Shown here: positions 46,347 through 58,676 of the stretch, in pieces | How the letters are laid out: each line of letters begins with the position of its first letter | How positions within the stretch are numbered: position 1 is the first letter of the stretch | NCBI GenBank assembly: GCA_002104905.1 | Contig: MCFE01000360.1 | Span: 1 to 64,000, forward strand | DNA from: Basidiobolus meristosporus CBS 931.73 | Lineage: Eukaryota > Basidiobolomycota > Basidiobolomycetes > Basidiobolales > Basidiobolaceae | Direction: 5' to 3' | Length of the DNA: 64,000 bases | Notes under the pieces: generated by a model | What the model was told of the DNA's origin: nothing | The model's database searches: none | What the model saw: only the letters and a program-made list of their open reading frames with translations | Position numbers and translations under genes: made by a program

Positions 46347-47971
46347 ATGTGCTTAATGATTCGATTGCCCATCGAAGTACTAGAGAGCATATTCACTTTT
46401 TTAACCAGCACTCCCCATGACAACTTCGCTTTGTATCAATGCGCTCTTGTATGCAAAAGTTGGCATGACCTTGCCAATACTATGCTCTGGAGAAAACCCA
46501 TGCTCACTTCCAAGAAATCCAAAGATCTGTGTCTAGAGGTGATCAAGAGCAACCCCTTACGTATGTATGAAACGCGCTTTGATACCCAAGTATTTAATGC
46601 TCATTCGTTGATTTTTTTCTAGTTGCTTCATACGTTCAAGACTGGCCTTACGAGAGTAAATTGCTTAGCGCTGATCTACTATCATATCTACCAAACCTCA
46701 GGAATGTTGGTTACATGTTGGCAAGCTCATTCAGACCTGAAAAGCTCAACAAGGCCTGGCACCTTCAGCGAATTGACCATCTGGATTACTGTGCGACTGA
46801 TGGGCCTGAGGTGTTTCAAAGCCTAACCATGCTCTGCCCAAGATTGGAGAAGCTGACCATCCGCATTAATTCACTCAACCAGGTGTCGGATTTCACGAAA
46901 TGGATGAATCTTGAGAAGGTCGCTTCCCTCAAACATCTGAAGATCATCAATTCGGACTATGGAGTCGAAAATAGCCAGACATATTTTCTCCGGGGCTTCG
47001 TATCAATATTCCCCAACATGGAAAGTTTAGATATAGAGAGCTACGCGTTCAGTGGACATGAGGTAGACGGCCTTTCTTCACACTGCGCCAAGTTATGCGG
47101 TCTTAGCATTGTAACAACAACCCTAAGCCAGTACCAGATAAACGGCTTAGCCAGGGAGTTGAAAAGAGGTTTGGGAAAGCGACTAAACAAACTCCAGTTA
47201 TGTGTATCGCGTACCTCCAGAAGTCCATTGAGCTTAGTCAATGTATTTACATCGTTGGGATCCTTGGTGGAGCTATCCTTATACCGCTTTGAGTTAGACG
47301 ACAATACGTTGAATTCTCTCGCAATTTGCACCCGGGGAACTTTGACCAAGCTTCAACTAGGATTCATAAGCCCTCCCACAAGTGGGTATTTCTTTTACCA
47401 ACGGAGTGCACAACTGTGGGAAGAGTTTTTCGCTGGCGTAGGGGATTCTCTTGTAGACATCACGTTCAACGAAAGTTTTGGCAATTTTAGGGACATGATT
47501 TCGTTTGCCGTCTCAAAATACTGTTCTCGTCTACAGAAGTTAACAGTGAAATACCACGAGGACAACTTTGTTTGTCCAATCATACGCGGATGTGGTAGAA
47601 GTTTGCGCCATCTGGAGTACTCCGAATGCTTCGTGACTGAAGGAGCCTTATCTACCGTGTTTGATTATGCTTTTAACCTGCAGAGCCTGATCATCATGGA
47701 ACATAAGCATAACGCGCACCGGCCGAAAGCCGATTCTCTGAAGTTCAAGGACTTCATTCACCGATCAAGGTGCGCATTACGTACCTTGACGATGACCGGA
47801 GTTGATATCGAGGGAGACGTATTAGCGCAGATAGGAGAATATGGCCACAAGCTGGTCCATTTGAATTTGGATAGAATCCATGCAGCTCAGGAGGAGAGGA
47901 CTATTATTGATGACTTACGCCGAGCAAATCCAAATCTACGTAACATACAAATAGAATTGGCCAAACCTTAG
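46347..47971 (+). CDS. F-box protein with leucine-rich-repeat-like region
   Basis: Exons 46347-46560 and 46623-47971 join to 520 residues. Residues 5-50 match an F-box (IRLPIEVLESIFTFL, then ALVCKSWHDLANTMLWRKP), which binds Skp1 in SCF ubiquitin ligases. The remainder has irregular repeats of the form L..L.I....L with spacing near 25-30 residues (for example LEKLTIRI, LKHLKII, MESLDIES, LVELSLYR, LQKLTVKY, LRHLEYSE, LVHLNLDR), as in FBXL-type substrate receptors. An in-frame ATG at 46167 would add 60 residues without features and lies upstream of the TATA box, so the later start was chosen; 46356 is also possible. The substrate is unknown. Confidence 0.8.
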
Positions 47972-48888
47972 GGACCGGAGAGATGCATGAGGTTCATTTC
48001 AGGTGTTCCATGTAAGGGTGCCTAATGCTTATCCGCAGACACATGTTTATGGCACCAGTGATAATTGTAATATGTAATTTAGCTATACCATCATTATGGA
48101 GCTCTTGTTTTGCTCAGCCCAAAACCTAATTAGCCATATCCAGTTCCAATGTATAATTCATTAATAAAGCATCATATTCGAGAATTCCATAACATGGAGA
48201 AATGTACTGGATTACTTGTCAGTAACTTGGTCACGTCCAACCGGGTTTGGCCCAAAATAAATGGTGCCAAGTTTCAGTACTCCAGCTCTGGTGACTTGCA
48301 TCTTGATTGGAACCATTACGTAAACTGTGTCATAGATACTCATCCTTATCATGATTGTAAATGCTCACGTAACTCAGCTGCATCGGGATGCCTGTTTGGT
48401 CGGACGATCAGTTGGCGATGGATGGAGGTTGTTAAGTCTGTATGAAGTCCGTAAGGTAATGCCCACCTTTGTTAAGATCTTGTCAAGTAGCCAAACTCCC
48501 ATCCAAGCGCTATACGAGAAGAATCATGGTGTTTCAATCCATGATTGGAAAATGATGGTGATGCCTGTGAAGCTCATACATATTCAGGTGCTAATACATA
48601 TGAGCGTAATAGACCGTTTTTCAATCCATTTATTTCGGAGATGTTCCATGTTAACTGATTTCAAATATCCATGATATATTTCCAATATGGGCTCCTTTAC
48701 TATTCGAACATACACCTTGCAGAAGTACTATTTAGGGGTTTGACCAGGGTGGCTGGCCTTGGGTGACTTTGATTTACTTCTTGTGGTACTGGGAGCCACG
48801 TAAATATAGCTCAACAAGTGCCTTGCAAATGAAGCGAATCAAGGAAGTGCTAACATGATATTGAAGATTTAGAACGAAGGACGGGGGA
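47972..48888. other. Intergenic spacer, nothing recognised
   Basis: Overlapping frames at 48149-48445 and 48351-48674 show no domain or splice continuation. Confidence 0.4.
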
Positions 48889-49290
48889 TTATTGCCACAA
48901 CCCATATGCAAATGCAGCAACGAGTGCAAGTCCTGAAGCACTCATGGAGTTCCTGTTCGAATTACTGGCGGGGGTGGAGGTGGCGGGTGCAATAGTTCTC
49001 GAGGGGTTGGAGCCAGCAGAGCCTTGCTGCGATGGGGATGCCCCACCAGTTGGTGCTAGCATGGCTGATGAGGCAGAAGCAATCTCGGAGGAAAATTTGG
49101 CGGTAACTGATGCGAAATTGGTTCCTAAAAGCGATGATGCCTGAGATACTAGAGAGTTGATGTCCGCTGTAGAGCCACCACCGTTGTGCACCGCACTTTG
49201 GATCGCGCTCATTACATCGGCTGGAATCGAAGCAGATTGTTGCCCAGCAACCACGGTAGCCATTGCCAAAGTAATGATTGAGAACTTCAT
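48889..49290 (-). CDS. Small secreted, probably GPI-anchored surface protein
   Basis: A 133-residue intronless frame. It has a signal peptide (about 1-16, cleavage after VVAG), then an Ala/Ser-rich central part (SIPADVMSAIQSAV onwards), then a Ser/Thr/Pro/Asn-rich stretch suited to O-glycosylation. It ends in a short hydrophobic tail (ASGLALVAAFAYGLWQ) preceded by small residues, the pattern of a GPI attachment signal. Such proteins are common fungal wall or plasma-membrane surface components. No enzymatic domain is seen. Confidence 0.75.
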   Translation of the reverse strand: MKFSIITLAMATVVAGQQSASIPADVMSAIQSAVHNGGGSTADINSLVSQASSLLGTNFASVTAKFSSEIASASSAMLAPTGGASPSQQGSAGSNPSRTIAPATSTPASNSNRNSMSASGLALVAAFAYGLWQ

Positions 49291-49346
49291 TTAGTTGTCT
49301 TGGAGTTAAGAGAAAGGGTAGTTGTGGGATTGATGGTACCTGTCTC

Positions 49347-49354
49347 TATAAATA
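49347..49354 (-). promoter_or_regulatory. TATA box of the GPI-protein gene
   Basis: TATTTATA on the minus strand, about 57 bases before the ATG at 49290. This is consistent with a short leader. Confidence 0.45.
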
Positions 49355-51575
49355 CTTAAAGCTGTCCCATCAATTCTGAAATATGCCTGTTTGCATTAGG
49401 ATGCTCGTCAATGCATTAATCAATAACGAACAATCCCTCCAAGTATTTTGATACACTTGATTCAGAACCAATGGCAATCGTATAACATGGGGAAAACAAT
49501 GGGCCTGGTTAGAGGTGAGGATCGCTGAATCCTGATCATGATAGGATGGATAAGGTGCCAATTCCAGGTCTAGTGATAAGCATTGGATGTCTTTCTCCCA
49601 GTGGATGATAAACATTCCTTGTTGAAGACTTGGTAACTAGGTAATCGCTGCTTCAGGCTAGTATCAAAAATTTCCCTTGTGGATCATTACAAGTGAAACA
49701 ACTCGGATGGCACTTCAAAACCGAGCTAATGCCTGAGCTAATCAACCAGCATCCCAACATGGCACCATCTCTCCTAGTTTCGACGCTGAATTTCCACCTC
49801 CTTACTATAGTACATGATTAGGTTTCAAATCACAATATGATCGCTAGAGTAACTAGACATCATAATAGATTGGGTTGATTTCGGGGGCATCGTGTCTTGT
49901 TCGTAGGTTGCCGAAGCCCATGCGAAATCCTCGTAGAAATACCACAAACGCCGGAATATAATCCGAACAATCTGTCCTTTTGCTTCTATCAGATGCGCGC
50001 AGTGGTGAACCTATGGCACCATATGTTTCACAGGTGACTTGGGTTTAGGATTGATATCTTACAATTGCCCCCTACTTTGATTGCGCATTATGCAATCAAG
50101 AGCCCCGACTTTGACTCGGTTCGGACTCTTTCGGGGGGCCGATGGCCTAGATGTCCAAGAAGGGTTGCATTTTGTAGCTGAAATGCGTCGCCAGGTGTAG
50201 ATTTGCCGTTTGAATCCTTTTAGTGGCCATGAAGATCCCCAGTGTTCGCAACAGCCCTCGTGTTATCAATGCTACTGAAGCTAGTGAACTCTACGCCAAC
50301 TACACAATGCTCAAGAAATCATGGTATGTCAGAGGAATACATCCTCCAATCTGATGGACTGAAGACCCATATGTTTCTACGTGGACCAACATTCACATTG
50401 CACTAGGGCCATCCTTGCAACGTACCAGAGTACACCCAGCAAGTTGAATTATATGCTTCAAAGTGCATGACATACCGTGGTAGCAGTAGTAGCGGGTTGA
50501 GAGGCTGCTGATATGATATATGGTTAGATTGGTAGAGTTGTGATCCAGCAGAGAACATACGCTTCTTCAGAATTTGCCGCCAATATTATGTATATGCAAT
50601 CGAATGGGGAATGCTGTAGCACAAAACGATAGATCCTAGTATACTTCGAAGCGATCGATTACAAAATCGATCTTTTCCCCATTATAGGACGCATCACCCC
50701 TGGCTGGGAAGTTGTATTGGGATTGAGCTTTCAACCCGATCAATGTGAAGATTGCCACCGCCATGTCTCTAGAGGTTAGCAAGCCTACTGGTTCGGTGAG
50801 CTCCATGAAACCTCAGCTCTGGTATGGCGTTTATCACACCAAGTAATACTTCCTCTAACGCAGCTGTTACCCATGTTGCTGAATCTGGATAAAATCACAC
50901 CCTGATCAGAATGATGATCTCTTGGTGCACCAATAATCTCACCCGCGGCTCTAGAAAAATCTTGATCCATTTCGAGACCCCCCACAATTGTTATCTAGTT
51001 TGATATCTGCTTGATTGATTGCAAAAAGCAGTCCGGCATTTCTCACGTATATCCTCCAAATCTGGTGAAAGGCCTCATCCACAGATTATCAATATTTACA
51101 TCTTGCAACCGTCCACCTGACTGTCAGAAGTTGTTCTAGCATACGTTAACCCAATGACGTCTCAAGGCCACATATTGTCCCCCTTCTGTGCTCTGAGGCT
51201 ATCGTGGCCCGGATGAAACTAGGCCTGGGCAACAGTAGACGCTTATCGGCTAGAGTTGTTTGACCGGTATTCATCTAAAACTGCGTCTAAGCATAAATTG
51301 GGATGTCTAGTACTGGTCTTATGGCTAGCTATCTATTAAACTAATATCAACCCTATCAAATAGCGAAATCGCTGCACCGTAGTCAACATGGGCTACGATA
51401 GGTGAGAGTATTACACGCTTATCTTAGATAATAGGTGTGGTGAACAAGAAATCTCCAAATATGGACTTGGTTGCGTTGTGCCACTTTCCAAACAGTCATT
51501 TTTCCCTTTTAAAGAAGGGTAGCTATGGGATACATGTGGCACCGTGAGAGCACCCTAAATGTCATTCTCTGAGGA
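49355..51575. other. Intergenic spacer, nothing recognised
   Basis: 2.2 kb without supported frames. It separates divergent genes and so should hold both upstream regions. Confidence 0.4.
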
Positions 51576-51583
51576 TATATAAT
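51576..51583 (+). promoter_or_regulatory. TATA box of the PFKFB gene
   Basis: TATATAAT lies 120 bases before the ATG at 51703. A CCCCT element (stress-response type) near 51641 sits between them, so its role is doubtful. Confidence 0.4.
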
Positions 51584-51702
51584 CACGGTGTATTAACGAT
51601 GAAGCAGCTTCGCATACAACGTTCCTCTTCTTTCAGCGACCCCTTAAAAGCTAATCTTGCCATTTCTCATTTACCACATCTCGTAAACCTTGCCCCAGGA
51701 AA

Positions 51703-53552
51703 ATGACTTTCGGTCCCAATTCTTGGACTCCAGTCCCCGGAGCCTTCATTCAAAAAGTAGGAAAAGGTATCGAGAATGCTCCACCAATATCCTAGAATAC
51801 TCGGCTAACTAGGCTCTAGATGTACATGCGTATAAAAATGAAATCGGACCAAAGGCCGTGGTGGTAATGGGTAGGTGGTTTGTCGGACATGTGATACTTG
51901 TCATTCTATCTGTTAACTATGAGTGCCAAGTGGGATTGCCAGCTAGAGGAAAGAGCTACATTGTTAAAAAGCTGAAGCGGTACCTGTCCTGGTTAGGGTT
52001 CAAGACTATGGTAAGCCTTGGACGCGTTTTCTCTAAAAGCAATGCGACATTGTCGTCCTGTACGGCACAAATCTAACATGGTCGTACCATGCCAGGTGTT
52101 TAATGTTGGAAACAGAAGAAGAACGTGTGCCGTTGAGACAGAAATCAAGACGGGCTGTAAGCAAAATCATACCTCGGACTTCTTCAGCCCAAACAATTCA
52201 GATGCTAAGACTCTGCGTGATCAGCTCGCAATGGACACTTTGAACGAGGTCATTGCGTGGCTGAACGATGGGGGGAAGGTTGGAATCTTAGGTATGTGCT
52301 GGGCTACACTCCGTTGAGCGCTATTCATATGCTGATTCGCATTCTTCCTTACAGACGCGACAAATTCTACAAAAGAGAGAAGGTTCGTAGCTGGTCTACG
52401 ACACGCCTACACATATACTGATCAGTTTCTTTAGACAAAGGATTATTGACCGCTGTGCACGAGAAAGCGATATCAACATCCTATTTGTGGAGAGTATATG
52501 TACAGACCCAAAGGTTTTGGAACGAAACATGCAGTTGAAGCTTTCAGGCCCCGACTACCGGGATCAGGATTCAGAAGCCGCATTGGCAGACTTCCAGGCT
52601 CGGGTGACTAACTATGAAAAGGCCTATGAGACCATTGACGACGAGGAGGACGAGGATATTCAATACTGCAAAATCATCAATGTAGGCAAGAAGGTAAGAA
52701 TGAGGGGCAAAGGAAGTGGCGAGATTGCATAATCGCTAAGTACCGGATTTTCCCGTAGGTGATCGCTCACAATATCCAGACCTTCTTGGCTGGCCAATGC
52801 GTATTTTACCTGATGAATATGAACCTTGCTGAAAGACAAATCTGGCTAACCCGGCATGGCGAGAGTTTGGATAACCAAGGCGGAAAAATCGGCGGTGACT
52901 CTCCGGTAAGTTGGTTGCATTTGACCATGATCATTGTGTAGCCCACGCATGCTAAAAAGTCCTGTAGCTTTCACCTGAAGGCCACGAATATGCAGAGGCG
53001 CTGGCAGCGTTCATGGCCGAAAAGCAGCGGAGTTTCCGATGCTCAGAATCGAACGTGCAACCTCAACTTACTATTTGGACGAGTATGCTGCGACGAGCAG
53101 TTGAAACGGCGGAGAACTTTGACCCCGAAGAGTTCGACATCAAACATATGAAGTTCTTGAATGAAATCTACGCTGGCGTCTGTGAGGGGATGACTTACAA
53201 GGAGATCCAGGAGAAATTCCCTGACGAATTCAAGGCTCGTTCCGCCAGTAAATTCTATTATCGGTATCCAGGAATGGGTGGAGAAAGCTACTGTGATGTG
53301 ATCCAACGACTCTCGCCCGTGATTGTGGAGTTGGAAAGAACCAGAAACAGCGTCCTGATCATCACCCATCGTGCCATCATGCGGTCGCTTTTGGCTTACT
53401 TCATGGACATCCCCCTGCGACAAATGACCAATTTGGAGATCCCATTAAACACGCTCTATTGCATTGAAGCCAAGCCCTATGGCAACGTGTTGTGCAAGTA
53501 CGAATATTCCCTGGATGCGAAAACATTCCTGCAGGTGGAAAACACCATATGA
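51703..53552 (+). CDS. 6-phosphofructo-2-kinase / fructose-2,6-bisphosphatase
   Basis: Eight exons (51703-51766, 51820-51870, 51931-52010, 52096-52291, 52355-52382, 52435-52693, 52759-52905, 52968-53552) join to 469 residues. The kinase half has the nucleotide-binding loop GLPARGKS (40-47), VFNVGNRRR and ILDATNSTKERR. It makes fructose-2,6-bisphosphate, the activator of phosphofructokinase-1. The phosphatase half has the phosphoglycerate-mutase core: R258-H259-G-E, catalytic Glu348 in AGVCEGMTY, and the second His409 in ITHRAIMRSLLAYF. The last is usually C-H-Q-A, so Q is replaced by R. All key phosphatase residues are present, so a bifunctional cytosolic enzyme is likely, though the balance of activities cannot be read. 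It lacks the long regulatory N-terminus of some yeast enzymes. Confidence 0.93.
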
Positions 53553-54297
53553 CGTCGTCACCCTGACTGCTGATCATCTTGCATGCTCTACCCTTCGATA
53601 TAATATTTTTGTTATGCAGTGAAACCTCATTGTTAATTGCAACCCTCTTGAACTATCCAAAGGAAACTAATCGCTCCCGAAATATAGTCATCTATACATG
53701 TCTAAATCACTAGTTCGCTTTAACAATGCTCCATGGTTTCCGCATCCTGTCATCTCGGTAGCACCATATCTTATGCAATATACAGACAGTTGTATGCACT
53801 ATCCTAGGCAAATTTCGAAGCCCAGCTTTCTGAAAGGTCTGGAGTAATGCAAAGTTTATGGCGGTATTTGTGTTATGAGAAACACAGAGAATTCGGAGGT
53901 GATTGGGAGAACAAGCAGATTGTGTGGTTTTCACTTAAAGATATACCGAATGTACAAGTGGTATCTATACCATATAGACAATACCTCCAGCAGTTCCAGT
54001 ATTACTTTATTCATACTCTTCATTCACATTTTTGCTCCTATAGATATATGGCTTGTTCCTTTATATCATCAATGATTGAGCCATATGGCAGTACATATTC
54101 AGATACTGATTTGATATGGCATGTATGTGCATGAAGGCAAAGTTTTATCCTAATTTGATACACACACTCATATGCCATCATTTTATGGCCCCTAAGAAAA
54201 GGCCAGCACAGAAGTATCAAAATATCAACCAAATTATAATTATCAATGTACTTACAACTCCCAATATCCTATGATGGTGTTTTGCTGCCTTGACTCT
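53553..54297. other. Transition from gene island into repeat block
   Basis: No gene recognised. CpG becomes very rare from about 53.9-54.0 kb onward, marking the edge of the transposon-rich region. Confidence 0.4.
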
Positions 54298-55115
54298 CTA
54301 ATATCTTTGTGAAAAATGACTGCAATGCTCCTGTCAAAAGGCCATCACAAAATTTCAATCCCATGACCAACAGGTGTTGATGCCACAATGACATCATGCA
54401 AGAACCACAGGATAGGATTGCACCACAGATTTCCCAGAAACTTGGTCAAAATGTTTCATCTCAACAGTATGATGTAGCTTTTGATTGGTTCCCTGCTATT
54501 TCTCTTACATTTTATCCCAGACACTCAATCATTTGCAATATCTGTACACATTGGTTTGCTAGTGTCTCTCTCTCACACACCTCATGTCCTGACTCAACCA
54601 GTGCTTTTACTATTCATGAATACAAGTTGGTCTATTTCTGCTGAATCACCAGTTATAGCTCAATGGCAGCACGTACTGACCTATCCAAGTCCCTGTACAC
54701 TACACTAACCCCTATGAAAAATAATTGTGATGATCCCATCAAAAGGCCATCACAAAATTTAAATCCTATGACTAAGAGGTATTGATGCCAATAAAGCACC
54801 ATGCAAAGACCATTTGAAATAAATTGCACCCCGGATTTCACAAAAATCTTAGTCAAAATTATTCATCACAACCATACATAAGTGGCATTTGATTGGTTCT
54901 CTGGCAATTCTCTCACTTTCTGATCCCAGACACTCAGTTACCTTCCTACATTTGTGTACATTGATTGGCTATTGCCTCTTTTTTGTACTCCTTACTTCTT
55001 GACTCAAGCAATGCTCTTGCTTTTCATGCATATGAATTGGTTCATTTCCTTTCAATTGTTGGTTGTACCTCAATTACCAATTGTATTGACCTATACAAGT
55101 CCCTATACCCTGCAC
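54298..55115. repeat. 405-bp tandem duplication (two diverged copies)
   Basis: The two units start near 54298 and 54704. For example TCAAAAGGCCATCACAAAATTT occurs at 54334 and 54739, 405 bases apart, and the blocks GATTGGTTC, GACTCAA, CCTAT-CAAGTCCCT recur in the same order in both. The copies have diverged by substitutions and small indels. No coding capacity is conserved between them. It lies within CpG-depleted repeat DNA. Confidence 0.75.
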
Positions 55116-55687
55116 TAATACTAAGCCCAACCCTATACTCAACAAGTAACTCCATTAAAATCCACTACTCAATAAGTATTTCTGCTGTAACACTCTGTTT
55201 CCATGACTTTGGCAGGAATCCTACAGCTTTATGCCACCATTCATTCACTGATTCCCATATGTCCTAATCTTTGGCTGGCACTGCAATGTCTAGCACCTCA
55301 TCTGCTAGTCTTTGCAATAAATCCTTGCAATATTCAGGTCATTTTCTTGAGCACTGCTCTTGAAGAAGTGCTCTAACATCTTAGTGTACATATTAATGTA
55401 ATAAAACTCTACTGAAGTCAATATAATAACCTTTCAAGTTCTTAACATTGTGACTTTGTCTGTTGGCGGAATCTCCACTCTGTCAACAATGGAGGATGTG
55501 GAGGCTGTAGTAGACAAATTGCCTTTCTCTGAAAACTGATCTACCTCACTGGAGTGTAGCTCAACTGGCTGCTCTTCCAACTCTTGTGAAAACAGCTGTT
55601 TTCTTGTTGGTAATTCTTCTTGGCTATGATGGGATTCAATCTATTCTGGGCTTATGGCGTAAATTGGCAAGAACTGCAGCTTTTTTC
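55116..55687. other. CpG-depleted repeat-region sequence
   Basis: No recognised domain or repeat unit. It is likely part of the decayed element that continues into the Tnp2 remnant. Confidence 0.35.
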
Positions 55688-56098
55688 TTATGCTTCCCTG
55701 TCTCTGGCTTGGGTAGACTTTCTCCCCTTTACCTTATCCCTATCACTGCCAGGTCTTTTACTGCTGCTTTGTCTCAGTGCTTCTTGTGTTGTACTGCATT
55801 TTATCCTTGATAAGTGCTGCCCTGATGCATCTGTTTTAGCCTGCTTGTCCCTTGCTGGCACTCTGCAGGCAACCTGATGCATCTTTCCTGCTTGTTTCAA
55901 GCTCTCAGCCCATGCAGTGACAGGTTTCTGAGGTAGCTGCTGGTTTTTATCACTCCCAGGTCCTTCACTGCTATTATGAGTGATTGCTTCTTGAGTGGAA
56001 CTAAGCTTTCTCCTTGATAAATGTTGTGCTGGTGCATCTGTGTCTGCTTGCTTATCCCATATTGGCACTCTTCCAGCTACCTGATGTCCCTTTGACAC
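55688..56098 (-). repeat. 207-bp tandem repeat with open minus-strand frame
   Basis: Two head-to-tail units with a 207-base (69-codon) period; GATAA-TG-TG at 55809 and 56016 marks equivalent points. The minus strand stays open across both units (no ATG) and encodes repeated peptides containing HQVA-RVP, DKQA-TDA, QHLSR, STQEA and SS-GPGSD. It is directly upstream of, and divergent from, the Tnp2 remnant, so it may be the second gene of the element or a fragment of it. No known domain. Confidence 0.6.
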
Positions 56099-56102
56099 TT
56101 GT

Positions 56103-57087
56103 TTGGAGCTTTTGGCCCTGAATTATAGCACTCAGTATCAATCAAGTGCAAACATATCCAATGTATTTGATGGCAAACATTACAAACAGCTAAAAAGCAA
56201 GGGCTACTTTGAAGGTACATATGACCATGCCTTTGCTTTGGCACTTGATGGATTCTCATTAAACAAGTACACTACCAGCAAACCCTGCTGGCCACTGATT
56301 CTCATCAACCTGAATATACTGCATATATTACAGTATCAGAGCAGAAATCCAATGGTAGTCTCACTAGCATCTGGGCCTAAATCTCTCTCCAGCCAGGATA
56401 GCTACCTCTATATATTGCAGGTTGAATTTTGTATGCTTTCAAGCAGGATTACAGAAAATGGCCATCATGACAAAGCATATAGTATTATCTGAATTGGGGA
56501 TACCCCAGCCATCAGCCAGATAGCTGACTTTTCTGGGCACAATGGAAGGTATTACTGTGGAATGTGTGAGATCCAGAGGGCTTACTCCATAACTCACACT
56601 CATTATTATTATTATTACCCAAACACCAACACTAAGAACAGCATCTTCCTGCCAAGACAACATACAGAAGTCAGTAGGTTTTTCCGGGCACAATGGATGG
56701 TATTGCTGTCAAATGTGTGAGATCCAGGGGATATACTCCATAACTCACACACATTATTATTACCCATACACCAGCACTAAGAACATCATCTTTCCACAGA
56801 GAGAGCATACAGAAGTCAGCATGTAATTGCAGAAAAGTTGGCAAGCTATAAGCCATTGGCCAGAGTATGGAATCAACCAGAAACTGGAGATACTTAAGAT
56901 AGAGGGTATCTGTTGGAGCAAAAGCTTTCCACTGGGAGCAATGTATATGCTCTCAATAATATCCCTATACTCATGACTAAGTGGTACATGGGGCATTTCA
57001 GCTTAATGGGCCCTTTGAGATCCCCAAGAAATTTGGAAGAATTGGTAAGATATTACAGAGGATCTGCTACTCCAGGTACTTCTCATG
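56103..57087 (+). pseudogene. Broken Tnp2 (CACTA-like) transposase
   Basis: Residues translated from about 56150 onward include VFDGKHYKQLKSKGYFEG, ALALDGFSL, CWPLILINLN and ASGPKS, the ordered blocks of the fungal/plant Tnp2 transposase domain. A frameshift near 56490 moves the next block (GDTPAISQIADFSGHNGRYY, then CGMCEI) into another frame; this is the conserved GD-PA...GH...C-C part. The reading is interrupted by stops and by an internal tandem duplication (56529-56676 and 56680-56822). The gene is therefore dead. CpG is nearly absent. Confidence 0.8.
56529..56822 (+). repeat. Tandem duplication of the Tnp2 GH-C-C segment
   Basis: Units of about 144-151 bases encode the same peptide block (SGHNG...C..CEI...YSITHTHYYY...HTEVS) twice. 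They differ by substitutions and by the number of ATT triplets, five or more in the first and fewer in the second. Both share ends at CATACAGAAGTCAG. Confidence 0.75.
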
Positions 57088-58599
57088 GGCTCCAATCAAG
57101 ATTCACATACATATGCATTAATAAAAGTGCAAGGACTGGATGAACTGGATGTATATTTATTCAAGTGTCCTTCTGAAGCCATTTCTACTAAGAGTACATT
57201 GGAAGCATTGGGAGTCATATGTGGACATTGTAGGAATATTTATCCAGTAGTAGGTTGCCAATGCCAACTTGATGCCACTACAGCTTTTGTGGAAGGGGTT
57301 TGTGATGGGCTTTGAGTGGCTATACTACAAACATAAAGCTAGGTATGTAGATATCTGATACTACTATATGCATTCTTTACTCCATCTTGCTTAGTGCATG
57401 GAGAATGTTGAGCCTTGCTTCACCTTTTGGGAGTTTCCTATGGAGCAGATGCATGGGGTGATAGGAAGACAAGTCAAGTTACAGGTACTACCATATCCTA
57501 ATCTCATCAAGAATATTACCTTCAAGTCTGTTATGGATTTGATGAGTTGGCACATGGAGGACAGCCAGGAAGAGCTGGAAAATACTGAGGACAGATGTGC
57601 ACATGGAGAAACCTATGCCTATGGCATTAAGAAGCTAAGCAGCCCCAATGCCTGTGTAATCAGATAAGTAATGCAAAGCTAGGTTGGCTGCAACAAGCAA
57701 CTAATTTTTATTAGGAAAGCTCTACCAAAGTATGCTGGTTTTCTCTTGGTCATAAGCCACTTTCTACACTATTCAATAGAGAGTTCCCACAGTCAAGAGC
57801 CAGAGTACACCTATCTGGGGGACTAGAATCCAGCAGGGAGAGGTATTATATTGGCTAAATACCAAAACACCCTTTGCAGATATTCAGGAGGTATTCATGG
57901 CAGAGGTGGCAGCAACCAAGCATATGTTTGCAAGATGTATACGTTGCCAGCAATACAAGGAATATGGAAACTCTGCATGTATCACACTAAAAAGCTATAA
58001 AGTTGAGGTGGTAGAAGTATGTCTAATGCAGCAGGTGTGCAAGTTTGTAGAGGTTAGTAAACAGGAGGCCATAGTTTTTAGATTCAAACCATGGGTGGAA
58101 TACCCAAGGTATCAGTGGGTAAGTAAATAAAGAGGGGTGATTCTACAGTAAAGTACATGAATTGTGCACGGGGAGGTAGATAAAGGAAAAACCACTTGGC
58201 AGATTGGTATGGTTGCATTATACAGAACTAGCTTTAGGCTGCAATACTGTTGTTGTAATGCTGTCAGAGGCTTGCAATAAGGCTGTCAAAACACTGTCAA
58301 GTTTTCTGCCATATGAGGTAATTGGATGTACATGCTGGTTAGATCCACTCAAATAGTTGTAGAGCACACTAAGACTGCAACAATGCCATGCCACCCCTGG
58401 CAAAAGACTGCCCAGACACTGTAATGTTCCTAACTTTACTTGGTGGTAAATTGGCCAAATGCCATTATGATCTTGTCATAAGATTGTGTAGAGGGTCATT
58501 GATTCCAAGCTGCAGGTATTATTATGGTCTCCTGAGAGGATCCCAAAGGCTGATCTGTGCTGGATCCACCCACAGAACCAATATATTTTTCATAGGGTG
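57088..58599 (+). mobile_element. Decayed Tnp2-element 3' half, copy B
   Basis: Direct counterpart of 1345-2849, contiguous with the Tnp2 remnant upstream. Short frames at 57085-57315, 57398-57667 and 57897-58130 keep peptides matching copy A (LDELD-YLFK, STLEALGV-CGHCRNIYP, HMEDSQEELE, TEDRCAHGE). By eye only about three CpG dinucleotides occur in 56101-58600. Confidence 0.75.
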
Positions 58600-58676
58600 T
58601 ATGCAAGATTAATAGATGTGAGTGCTTCTATATTGAGCAAGAACACACAACAGGACTCATTACACAGGATCATACC

